In this document: positions 11,104-21,964 of the stretch, piece after piece
Numbering within the stretch: position 1 is the stretch's first letter
Layout of the letters: each line of letters opens with the position of its first letter
Source: Prinsepia uniflora
Taxonomy: Eukaryota > Streptophyta > Magnoliopsida > Rosales > Rosaceae
Direction: 5' to 3'
Length of the DNA stretch: 64,000 bases
Assembly (NCBI GenBank): GCA_032719365.1
Contig: CM064871.1
Coordinates: 70,412,383 to 70,476,382 of the forward strand
Notes under the pieces: generated by a model
Database searches by the model: none
Seen by the model: only the letters and a program-made list of their open reading frames with translations
What the model was told of the DNA's origin: nothing
Translations under genes and position numbers: made by a program

Positions 11104-14100
11104 TGTCAGGGCCCACCCCTAATCCCCCAGGATTAGGGACTAAACCCTGCTCCCGTCTGACAACCCAAAAACGAAAGACTGAAACAACCTCACAGATACC
11201 ACAAATTACATTGTCAAACGCAGGAGAATTTACAACATCCCAGAGTCAGCAATTATATAGCGCATAGTACCAAACTAAGAAAACAAAACCCGATACACAA
11301 AACATACGCACAACGGAAAACTTAAACCACTCCGGGGTCACTCTCGAGTATTCTATGCCTCCAACGCTGCCTCAACGTCAACCCCCGCGCTAGCTCCACG
11401 ACCTGGAGGGAAAATAAAAACCAGAAAGTGTGAGTGGACCAAAAGAATAAAAGTTTCAAAAACCATTTGATAACAAAACAGGGTTTAGCCCTCCGTTTTG
11501 GAAGCATGCATGCACAACCCATTTAATTAAACACAGCTATAAACCACATAGTAAGCATCATAAAAACATTTATAATTCATAACATAGGCATCATGAAAAC
11601 AGCACGATAAAGCATAAATCCAAGTCATCATTATCCGATCAAACCTGCGGGACCTATCAGAGTCTTTAAACTCAATCCAGGCCTCAATCATCTGAGTCTT
11701 TAAACTCCCGAGTCTTTAAACTCAACAGGCCTACGGGGGAAATATCAATATATCCGAGTCTTTAAACTCAATCCGGGTCTTTAAACCCAATCCGGGCCCG
11801 GCCCCCGTCAATCACAATATCCGGGTCTTTAAACCCAATAATCAGATCCAGCAAATCCAATCCAAACTATTTGAAAACTATTTCTAAATCCATATCCAAA
11901 CCCGAATCCGAAATCACTAGTCTGATGCCCTTCTGGCATCCAGCTCCGTCATTCCGAACCCAAATCCGGAATTTCCACTTTTCAACTTTAAAACCAAATT
12001 CCGCTTTCCGAAATCCGATTCTAAAACCGAAAACCTTAATCATCGAAATCATGTTCCAAAATCCCTTTATAATCATTGAAAACCATTTAGCATTTGAAAT
12101 CCCCAAAACCATAGCATCAAAATCAGAATTCAAACATTACTCGTAAAACGTGCTGAAAACCGAACTTCTCGAAAAACGTGCAATTATGTAAAACCAACAT
12201 AGCATATTCAATAAACATGAAATCATGAGTAAAACCATAAAACAATTATCGAAAAGCAGTTATGCATGCTCAATTATAGAGAAGGGGTCCACTCACAGAT
12301 ACCGGGTACGTCACTCGCGTCCCGAACGTCCTGCATGTTCCTCGACCTCCTCAGGGACTCCCGATCATATCACAAGTCACCAAAGTACGTCACTAACACG
12401 TTCACCAAAGTCCTCCTAATTTTCCCCAAAAATCCCCGGGTCCTAAACGTAACGAACCGAGACCCTAAGCCTTCAACCTCGCGGAACTAACTCGATTCGA
12501 CGTCCGATTAACCCGAAACCTATTCCAAAAGACTCGTTACAATTTCTAGACCAAAAACCTAATTGAACGTCTCCCCAGAAAATACCGCTCGCGCCGCCCA
12601 AAGTGGCTGCGCGTGGGCCTCACGCGCCTGAACAGAAACACTGTTCATCGTCTTCCTCAGCTACTCGACCGGTCTGAACCGGCGAGGGCGGTTCTCCGTC
12701 AATTCCAGTCCGTTTTTGTTCCTTTCAAGCCCAGTAGTTTCGTCCTATCCTAAGCAACTCAACCCAACCTTAAAAACTCGACAATTCTACCTCTAACACA
12801 TCTTCTCTAGCTCGACACAGGAACACCCGAAAACCCCTGTTTGCTTTCCCGGCCAACCAGGCAATCCCGCAGCCTCAAATTGTTTCCCTAAGCTCAAATA
12901 CAACTCAATGGACTCCTCAACACCCCTAAAACAGTTTGACTCAACCTCAAAACTCACGACTTTAAGTTTGTACCCAAACTGAAAAATAGAGAACACAGTA
13001 AACTCACCGTCGTTCTAGCCTCCTCCGTACAATCCCCTGTCACGGCTGCACAACCAGCAGCTACCTAGGACCCTAATGAACTCACCAGACCTCACCAAAC
13101 ACCTCGACTCAGCCCCTCCCGTCACGACTATCGATTTGAACTTCACAGGAAAAACAGAGCAAACAAGGAAATTAGAGAAATTACCTGTGCTCAAGCCGCC
13201 GCCGTGAGCTCCACCGTGGCTATGCGACCCCTCTAAGTCTCCTCCGTCCTCTGGACACCACCACCAGCCTTGATCGATCGATTTCACATCAACACCACCA
13301 CCAACCTCCCTCGACACTCCTCTGTGTTTTTCTGAAACCTTACCTCCTTCGCACACCAGTTTTCCTCACTCAAACTCTCACTCAGCTCACTCACTACCTC
13401 TCTCTCTATCTCTACTCTCACTCACCAAAACACAGCACCTCACACCGACCTTCACCTGATCGATTTCCCTTAATCCTCACTCTCTATTTCTCTCTTGTTC
13501 GAACACGGCTGCACACACCACACAATTTAAACACACACATACTGTGCACTCCCTAGAAGCCACTACACACACTGCACGTGTCACCATCCCAAGGGCCCTC
13601 TCACAAATATCCCAATCTCCACTGTACACTTGGCCTTATCAGATTGACCTAAATCCCAATGCACCCAAAAAGACCAAAATACCCCTAAAGTCCAAATTAC
13701 GATTCTACCCTTCTCCGTTCTAGACTCGTATCTCGCCCGTCCGATGTCCGATGAAGGCATGCCGCCTGTCGTTGAACTCAGGACGACGAGATCTACCTAA
13801 TGGTCCTCGGTCTACGTATAAAAACCCAATCGTGCTAAGAGTCAACTTTTCCCCCTATTTACCTAAATTACGGTAATGCCCTCAACCTTCCGAACATCAT
13901 AACTTCCTCCTCGGATGTCGGAATCGGGCGTGCCACCTGTCTACGGACTCGTGACGTCCCTAACTACGTCACAGTCATCGGTCAATTTCCAATTGACCAC
14001 CTGAACTCAAAGTCAACATTTTGCCCAAATTAGGGGCAAAATCGTCATTCTACGCTAACAGACCAAACGTAACCAACTAACCACCGACTAAGCTTACTAA

Positions 14101-14150
14101 TTCGTTCTTAATTACTTCACTAATCCCAGCTCTCGGGACGGGTCGTTACA
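11104..14150 (-). mobile_element. Solo LTR J (type-1 Tekay-related LTR)
   Basis: On the + strand it starts TGTCAGGGCCC and ends GGGTCGTTACA, the reverse complement of the TGTAACGACCC...CTGACA LTRs of elements B and D. Length is 3047 bp. It is flanked by GATCT (11099-11103) and GTTCT (14151-14155), a 5-bp duplication with one change. It lies inside the gag gene of element A, and no internal retroelement sequence is present, so it is a solo LTR. Inside are paired GAGT..ACTC and GGGT..ACCC palindromes (about 11665-11840), and the intron-like segment between 11403 (acceptor) and 12296 (donor), minus sense. Confidence 0.9.
11403..12296 (-). other. Intron-like cassette in LTR J
   Basis: Read on the minus strand it opens with GTGAGT (12296-12291) and closes with CCCTCCAG (ending at 11403). 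A CTCAC branch-point-like motif lies about 30 nt before the end. Donor region GTGAGTGGACC and branch region GGTCCACTCAC are complementary. ATGCATGC lies just inside each end. Confidence 0.5.
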
Positions 14151-15603
14151 GTTCTCGTCGCAGCCATGGCGTTCAAACAAGGCTTACCGCAGGAGAGCGA
14201 GCTCTACGGAGACATCGTCATGAGTAACGCCCGAAGTCTCACTAAGATGTTGTCCCTAGCAAAGCGACATGCATGCTAGGAAGACGAGAAAAACACCACA
14301 CATGCCACCAACCATGTGGAAGATGGAGGCAATCCCACAAAGGTCCCATAAAGGTGTTTGCGCAACCAAGGGACGGCACCCACCACGGGAACTCAGTCGG
14401 GAAGACCAACAAACGCAAGGGGAACCCGTCATCCAATACGTTTGCCGATACAAGGACGAACACTCAGTTTTTGGTACCCGTCCTCCAGATATACAATCAA
14501 ATAAAGGAAAAGCTGTGGTTCAAAAGACCAGGAAAGGGCCGACAAGTCAAAGTGGTGTGCCTATCACAATTGTTATAGACACGACATAAGCACATGCCAG
14601 ACCTTCGAAAGGTACCTCCGGGACCTCTTAAAGGAAGGATATTGCACCGAGTACGTCAAGAAAAATCCAACAGAACGTCTCGGAGACAAAGGCCCCAAGG
14701 AACCCTCGCAAAAGATGATTTGCGTAGACACCATCATTGCTAAGTCCGAGTTGCAGGGAAAAACTAGGAAGCAAAGGAAGAGGAAAATCCGTGAGGCTCT
14801 CGCTGTGTCCCAAGTCTCTCATGTCGCTGCAGCTCAAGGAACCGATGACCCGATCATTGGTTTCTCCGCTCAGGACAAGGTTGGGCTTGATTGGTCGCAT
14901 GACGACGCCCTCATCATCTCAATCCAGATTGCCCATGCGCGGGTCAACCGGATTCACGTGGATGAGGGAAGTGCCGCAAACATCCTCAACATTGAGGCAG
15001 TTCGGAAGATGGGACTTGAATCTTTCACAACGGGGAGAAAGGTCCCGTTACGAGGCTTCAACGGGTCAACAAACACGTCCATTGGCACGATCCAACTCGA
15101 TGTCCACTCCCCCACCCCCGTTGTCTCAAAACAGAGTTTGTACGTCTTTGACGAGTACTCACCTTATAATGGCATACTGGGGAGGCCGTGGATGCATAAG
15201 ATACTGGCCAACACTTCGAGCTTGTACCAAAAAATCTGATTCCCCATTCCTGGTGGAGGAGTCGGAGAAATAAAAGGAGAATAGGGCATGGTGCGCAGGT
15301 GCCTCATCAATGGGCTAAAAGAAAACAAGGTAGCGGAATTCGGCCCCCAAACAGTCGAAGCCATCGGGGGCAAACCCACGCCTTCAACTTCTGTATAGCA
15401 TCCAACTGCGGGTCAAGGTCTCGACGTCCGTGAAGAGCCTCCTTCGCATGAAGGATGGCAGCCAGAAGATGATGTCACCCTCATACGACTTGACCCGCAG
15501 TTTCCTAAGAGGTATGCACGCATCGGGGCACGCCTAAACCCCGAAGAAAGGAAAGAACTCACCTTGTTCTTACGCGAACACAAAGATGAAATTGCATGGA
15601 CGA
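14151..15603 (+). pseudogene. Element A gag C-terminus and aspartic protease (decayed)
   Basis: After solo LTR J the gag frame resumes (AMAFKQGLP, 14160 on) and stops at about 14279. From about 14590 a frame reads through a gag-tail motif (TFERYLRDLLKEGYC) into 14715-15239, which contains the retropepsin region. The active-site motif reads VDEGSAAN at about 14960, where related elements have VD-T/G-GSS, so the catalytic glycine context is altered. The flap and C-terminal motif ILGRPW follows at about 15175. Past a stop at 15237 the linker to RT is frameshifted, but a stretch ending LREHKDEIAWT (to about 15600) is clear. Element B then interrupts the gene at 15604. Confidence 0.78.
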
Positions 15604-18319
15604 TGTAACGACCCGTCCCGGAAGTCGGGATTAGATTAGTGGTTAATGATGGATTAGTGAAGATAATCAGTGATTAGTTGGATAATGTCGGACGGACGGT
15701 GCGGAATAACGATTTTGCCTCTGGAATGGATAAAAATGTTGACTTTGACCGATGACAGTGACGTAGTTCGGGACGTCACGAGTTCATAGACAGGTGGCAA
15801 GTCCGATTCCGACATTCGAAGAAAAAATTATGACGTCCGGAAGTTCGAGGGTATTGTCGTAATTAGTTTAAAAAGAGGGAATTTGTTGACATTTACATGA
15901 CAAGTATTTTTCATGCAATTCGAGGGTCGTTGGGTAGATCTCGATTTCCTGAGTACAACGACAGGCGGCACACCGTCATTGGATATCGGACGGCTTAGTT
16001 TTGGGCCTAGATACGTGAAGGGTAAAATGGTAATTTGTACATGAGAAGGGAAAAATGGTCAAGTGGTTTCATTGGGATTTGTGCCAGTGGAAAATGGACA
16101 AGTGGCTGCCTAAGGGTGGTTGTTTGCTGAGATTTGGACACATGACCCTTCTCTAGAGGTCTGTGGAACCCTTCTAGCCGACCTACTCGTGTTTGAAAAC
16201 ACATGAAGATGCACGGATTTGGGGAAAAACAGAGGATTGAGCTGGAGGTAGGGGATAGAAGGTGAGACGGTGAACCAATCTTTAACTTTAAACCGTGATG
16301 TGTGGATAGTGATTGAGAGCTGATGAGAACGGCAATCACGGCGGTAGACGGCGAGGGGTGATGAAAGAAAAAAAAAAGAGAAAAAGTGAAGCCTCTGTTG
16401 GAGCTGAAAATAGTAAAGAGAGACTGAAGGGTAGACGATCGACATGATGCACAGGATGTTGTATCTGAGGTCGTAAGGAATGAATTGGATCGTCTTCGAA
16501 GCCTCAGTTGAACGGTATGACAATTTCCTATAAAAAACTTCGTTTAAATTCAAAATGGCAGTTTTGTTTGTCATAACTATTAATCAAAATGGTTAATTGG
16601 GTGCAGTTTTGGACGTCAAAATGAGCTTTTTGGAGGTGGACTTAGAGGCAGAAATGGCCAGAACCATGGACAACAAAACGGAAGAATTCGAAGGAAGGAA
16701 ACATTGATCGAGAAAATATTGTACAGGTCTTTAAGTCGTGTTTTGATTAGTTAAGTTGATTAGGCTGTTTGGGACGAAACTAATAGGACAATTGGAATTG
16801 AAAAAGATGGAAAAATTGGACAAAACCGTCTGCGCCGGTTCGATCAAACCGCATCGGTTTGAACCGGGTTGGCGAGAGGAAGGAGACGATGAACAGTAAG
16901 GCTCGTGGCTCCCATGCACAGCCCCTTAGGAAAGTCGGTGATAGTGGATCGGCCGGGAACGGCATAGGTGCACGCGTATCGAGACGACGACGCTATGGTC
17001 TGTGAGTGAACTTTGCTTTCAAACTTATGATGCATGCATATATGTTTTTATATGTTTTCATACATGATTCTATGATTTGATTTATGATCTTTATGCTTTA
17101 CGGTTTTGCACATTTTTCGAGATATTTACGAAATTGCGCATTTTACGGGATTTCGATCGATGTTATGATTAGACTATGGTTTTAATGATTTGATTTTGGG
17201 ATTTGAAATGTGATCTGATTTCAAGGATTTGAAATGAATTTCGAAAAATTAATTTTGGGCTTGGAGCCCTGTTCATGAGATTACGGATTTGAAACTGGAT
17301 TTTGGAAATGAGATTTCGGATTTGGTTTTGAGGTTTGGAAAGGAAATCTGGATTAGGGTTTGGGATGATGGTTCTGGATGCTAGCTTACGGAATCATTAT
17401 TGAAAATCCGGATAAGGATTTTCTATGGTTTTCACTGTTGATTGAAAAATGGTTTTGGGTTTAAAGACCCGGAAAAAGAAGAGAAAAACCGCTGGATCTG
17501 GTTTTGAGTTTAAAGACACGGTTGATTGACGGGGGGGGGGGGGGGGGGGAGGGCCCTGGATTGATATATTTTGAGTTTAAAGACTCGGTATATGTTTTGA
17601 GTTTAAAGACTCGGATATGATACCCCCCCGAGGCCTGTGATTGTGTTTTGAGTTTAAAAACTCGTTGATATCCCAGGAAGGCCTGGTTATTGCACATGAT
17701 TTTGAGTTTAAAGACTCGGGCACACTTAAGATCCAGTAAACTTGTATGATTACTGTTTTTCACTGGTTTTTCATTAGCTTTCAGATGTTTTGGGTAGTGG
17801 CCCGGCTGAATTGGATTTGATGGGTTTTGGGACTGAGTTCCCGTACTTGAGATTGATTTGTGATTTTGGGCTGAGGCCTTGGATTGAATAACGAATTTGA
17901 TTCGGGTTTTCAATAATGGATTTCATTGATGGTTTTGATATGAATGGTTTCATAACGTGAATTGATATGCATCCATTGGTTTTTAAATGGAGGGTATAAA
18001 TGTACTTGTTTTATGAACTGTTTTTAAACTTAGACTTTCTTTTTGTCCACTCACAGTCTTTTCGTGTTTTCGATACCCTCTAGGTTTTCGCGGTGCTGGC
18101 TGTTGTAAAAGATAGGGAGACATCACACGTGCGATCCACAGTAGATTCTGCGCACTCTGGGAAGTCCATAAGCTTTTTGGACGGTCGGCTCAAGAATCCC
18201 TTGTTCGACTCACGTGTCACACGGAGGTTGAACGTCAGTTTAGCCTTCGTGTTATGCGTAAGTTAGATGGGAGCAGGACTTAGCCCTTAATCCCGGGGGA
18301 TTGGGGGTGGGTCCTGACA
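15604..18319 (+). repeat. 5' LTR of element B (2716 bp)
   Basis: It starts TGTAACGACCCGTCC and ends GGGTCCTGACA, immediately followed by the PBS. U3 carries the inverted motif GTGACGT/ACGTCAC (about 15758-15779) and two related ACAGGYGGCA-type cores. The region 17440-17730 holds the GAGT..ACTC/GGGT..ACCC palindrome array and a G19 run (17531-17549). An intron-like cassette spans 17002-18083. Confidence 0.92.
17002..18083 (+). other. Intron-like cassette in the 5' LTR of element B
   Basis: GTGAGT donor at 17002-17007; acceptor ACCCTCTAG ending at 18083; GTCCACTCAC with a CTCAC branch-like motif about 30 nt upstream of the acceptor. ATGCATGC-type sequence lies just inside both ends. The donor arm here reads GTGAGTGAAC, one change from the GTGAGTGGAC seen in other copies. 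Confidence 0.5.
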
Positions 18320-21020
18320 ATTGGTATCAGAGCGAGGTTTCGTGTGTCCTGCGCGAGGTGTAGTTCCCAGAGTCGTTGATTCATCGACTTGGGGGTTGTG
18401 ATACTACTGTGGATGTGATGTCTCGACCCGGAACAGCCCTTCATCAACCTGGACGCGATAGTGATAGTACGTTCGTTAGTGGCGATTGTTAGTACCAGGG
18501 TGTTAGTCGCCTGATGCGCGGTGCGAGATTTGATGTATGTCAGCTTAGGACCAGAATAGTTAGTGTGTTGGCGCTGGAGATGCTCGATGGTTGAACCATA
18601 AGGTTGGAAATACGCCAGCGGAATTAATCTGGATGGTAGCCGGTGAGCTACGAATGAGTAGGTTGGTCGGCCTGTGGGGCCCGAGGGTAGCCCGTTGAGC
18701 CAGTGAGATACGTGGGTCGAGGAGGCCGGTCGACGGTGGCCTGTTAGGCCGGATGGTGTTTGGAGGATGACAGTATTGACTTGTGACCATTTGGTTAGAT
18801 TGTTCAAGCTTAGACTTGTACAGCTACGAGCAGCCGAATGCCTTGAGTGGTAGGGTTTAGGAACTACTTTGAGATTCGAGGGATTCTCCCCTAACAACAG
18901 ATACTGGTTGATGCTGGTGAGTGGAGTTACGATTAGGGATAGTCTTAGTCGGGTGTAACGACCCGAGTGGTACAGTTGTGGTGAACCAGTGGTTGTTGCG
19001 GGTTTGGATAACCCGTGTGATGAGAAGAGTTGAGGAACCCCATGGGATGACTGGTTTGAATTGTGAGTACCTGAGTGAGAAACCCCAAGGCAAGTGCTTA
19101 ATCCGAAAACCGTGAGTTGGGGGTTGTGGTTAGATAGTTGTTGTGGTTGGGCCGATTTACGGCTGGCTTGGAGATGGCGCTGCTAGGTGCAGCTGAGGGA
19201 GTGGATGATTAGTAGATGACTCTGGATGAGTTCTGTGGTTGGGTGCTCAAAGTATTGGATTACGAGGGAGGTTAGTTCCCCGACCAGAGCGAAGCTTGAG
19301 GGGTTTGGTTTGGTAGGAGCAGAGGCTCGAGACTGGTGTGCTGTAAGCACGAGATTAGAATGTTATGCCACGAGTAAGGATAGTTGTAATGGTCGGATGA
19401 GCATATTGAGTCGAGGTTGTGGCCTGTTGTGAGGTGCTGGTGTCTGGCGGAAACCATTCACTGAGCGGAGATATGTAGGTCATGTTTAGTGACAAACTGT
19501 CAGGATACCGTGAGTTTGATCAAAGTAGCGCAGCGGAAGCATGGTAGACCTATGCCTCGTGTTGGATCGGGCTAGGTGGGTATGGTTAGGTTGACCAGTA
19601 TTGTGTCGGTACATGCCGAGGTTGGCATTTGGGCAATGTCGAGGCCAGTACTCAGTGATTTTCCGAGCATAGTAATGGACGACTTCGAGGATAATGATTG
19701 AGGAGTCCGAGGATAGTGATTGAGGAGTCCGAGGTTAGAAATCATTTATTGTGATTCTGAGAGTCGGGTACGAGTGTGAAAGTGGTGCTTGAAGTTGAAC
19801 CTCGGGAAGGTTGGAATGCGATCATCAGAAGGAGTGATGAGTGACATTCTGTTGGAGTTGTATTACGATGTCAACCGACAGGCGAGTTGGTCGGTAAGTT
19901 GGTTTGGTTACGGACACATGGGTATGATCCGTGGGAGTTGTGGACTGCCTCAGTATAGTAAAGTAAAGATAATGTTTGGACAAGTAGTCCGGAAGTGGTA
20001 TACCCGAGGATGAAGTACCGTAATTGGAATCTCAGAATCCAGAGATATGGTGGTCTAGACATTGAGTTGTTGTGTTGATTCCGGGATTGGTGTTACATGA
20101 TGAGTGAAGTATATTCTGGAGTCGATTCGGATGACTCATTAAAGGAACTTCAGGAGTTGTGAACCCCCCCTTGGTCGTGGACACTTGTGGTTGTGTTTAG
20201 GAGTAGAGAGAGGACCATTGTGTATTCCATCGACGGATGACAGAAGAAAGCGGAGAATGAGTGATTATACTGATCGATATGAGGTTATTAAAGAGAACCC
20301 ACAATCTAGACGTGTCGGATCTGATGTGTTACTAGACCGAATGGCTCTAATAGGGACACGTGTTTGACTCGTAGTCAGGTAGTGTGGATTATGGATGGTG
20401 TTTCCACAGGATGACAATGTTGGTGGTAAATGGAACCACTGGTAAGAAGAGTTGGTTGAATTAGAGGTATAGACGAGTACGTTGTGCCTCAGGTGAGGTC
20501 GGCGTGCATCACTGACAAAATTAGTATAGATTCTTGCATGAATCTCGATGCACAGGAGTACCGTGATCGGTAGATGTCGTCTTGTGAATGGGTGTACCTG
20601 AGGTTTGTGTTTGTTGATGGCAGACTCACATGTTGTACAGTGACATTGATACAAGGTACGCTCGACTCGAGAAGGAGTCGGAAGTGTTGGAACTAGAAGC
20701 AGTGGTGTAATGGCGTACCCAGTGATGGTTGAATCGTGAGTGTCGGCTAGAGTAACATTAAAGGTACCTTGGGTAATAGTTGGAATGTGTTGACCCCGAT
20801 GAGAAAATGATGATTTTCCAGATAGACTGAAACGTAGGAAATGGTTCGCTTGACCGAGTTGGAGTGACAGTTTGGGAACTGTCTGGCTTATTTGGTTTGG
20901 AAAATGATAGACATCGGGTAGGAGACCCAGATGTAAGATTAGTTGGATTCCCCAGTTAGTTACGAACGAAATGTACGAGATTCGGAATTTCGGGGATGAA
21001 ATTCTTTAAGGGGGGTAGAT
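18320..21020 (+). other. PBS, non-coding interior and PPT of element B
   Basis: TGGTATCAGAGC at 18322-18333 is the classic plant PBS complementary to initiator tRNA-Met. TTAAGGGGGGTAGA at about 21006-21019 is the polypurine tract. Between them, open frames are short (205 codons at most, 18280-18897 on the minus strand) and none shows gag or pol motifs. A 24-codon frame opens at 18418 (MSRPGTALHQPGRD...), at the place and with the Arg/Pro/Gly-rich flavour of a Tekay gag N-terminus, and may be its vestige. Confidence 0.7.
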
Positions 21021-21964
21021 TGTAACGACCCGTCTCGGAAGTCGGGATTAGATTAGTGGTTAATGATGGATTAGTGAAGATAATCAGTGATTAGTTGGAT
21101 AATGTCGGACGGACGGTGCGCAATGACGATTTTGCCCCTAGACTGGGTAAAAATGTTGACTTTTCGTTCGAGCAGTCAAATGGACTTTGACCGATGACTG
21201 TGACGTAGTTCGGGACGTCACGAGTTCATAGACAGGTGGCACGTCCGATTTCGACATTCGAGGAAAAAATTATGACGTCCGGAAGTTCGAGGGTATTGTC
21301 ATAATTAGTTTTAAAAAGGGAATTTGTTGACTTTTTATATGACAAGTATTTTTCACGCAATTCGAGGACCGTTGGGTAGATCTCGATTTCCTGAGTACAA
21401 CAATAGGCGGCACGCCATCATTGGATATTGGACGACTTAGTTTTGGGCCTAGATACGTGAAGGGTAAAATGGTAATTTGTACATGAGAAGGGCAAAATGG
21501 TCAATTGGTTTCATTGGGATTTGTGCTAGTGGAAAATGGACAAGTGGCTGCCTAAGGGTGGTTGTTTACTGAGATTTGGACACATGGCCCTTCTCTAAAG
21601 GTCTGTGGAACCCTTCTAGCCGACCTACTTGTGTTTGAAAACACATGAAGACGCACGGTTTTGGGGAAAAACAGAGGATTGAGCTGAAGGCAGGGGATAG
21701 AAAGTGAGACGGTGAACCAATATTTAACTTTAAACCGGGATGTGTGGACGGTGATTGAGAGCTGATGAGAATGGCGATCACGGCGGTGGACGGCGAGGGG
21801 TGATGAAAGAAAAAAAAAAACTGAAGCCTCTGTTGGAGCTGAAAATGGTAAAGAGAGACTGAAGGGTAGATGATCGACATGATGCACGGGATGTTGTATC
21901 TGAGGTCGTAAGGAATGAATTGGATCGTCTTTGAAGCCTCAGTTGAACGATATGACAATTTCCT
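21021..21964 (+). repeat. 3' LTR of element B, left part
   Basis: It starts TGTAACGACCCGTCTCGG right after the PPT and aligns base for base with 15604-16529 of the 5' LTR (the 5' copy lacks a roughly 25-base stretch present here). It breaks off at CAATTTCCT (21956-21964), where element H begins without an LTR. Bases equivalent to 16530-17257 of the 5' LTR (728 bp) are missing from this LTR. Confidence 0.9.

Noticed and set aside
15164..15379. Minus-strand frames across element A protease
   Set aside because: Shadow frames of the decayed pol gene without motifs.
18280..18897. 205-codon minus-strand frame in element B interior
   Set aside because: No retroelement or cellular motif, spans the PBS and LTR end, and faces against the element; treated as non-coding.
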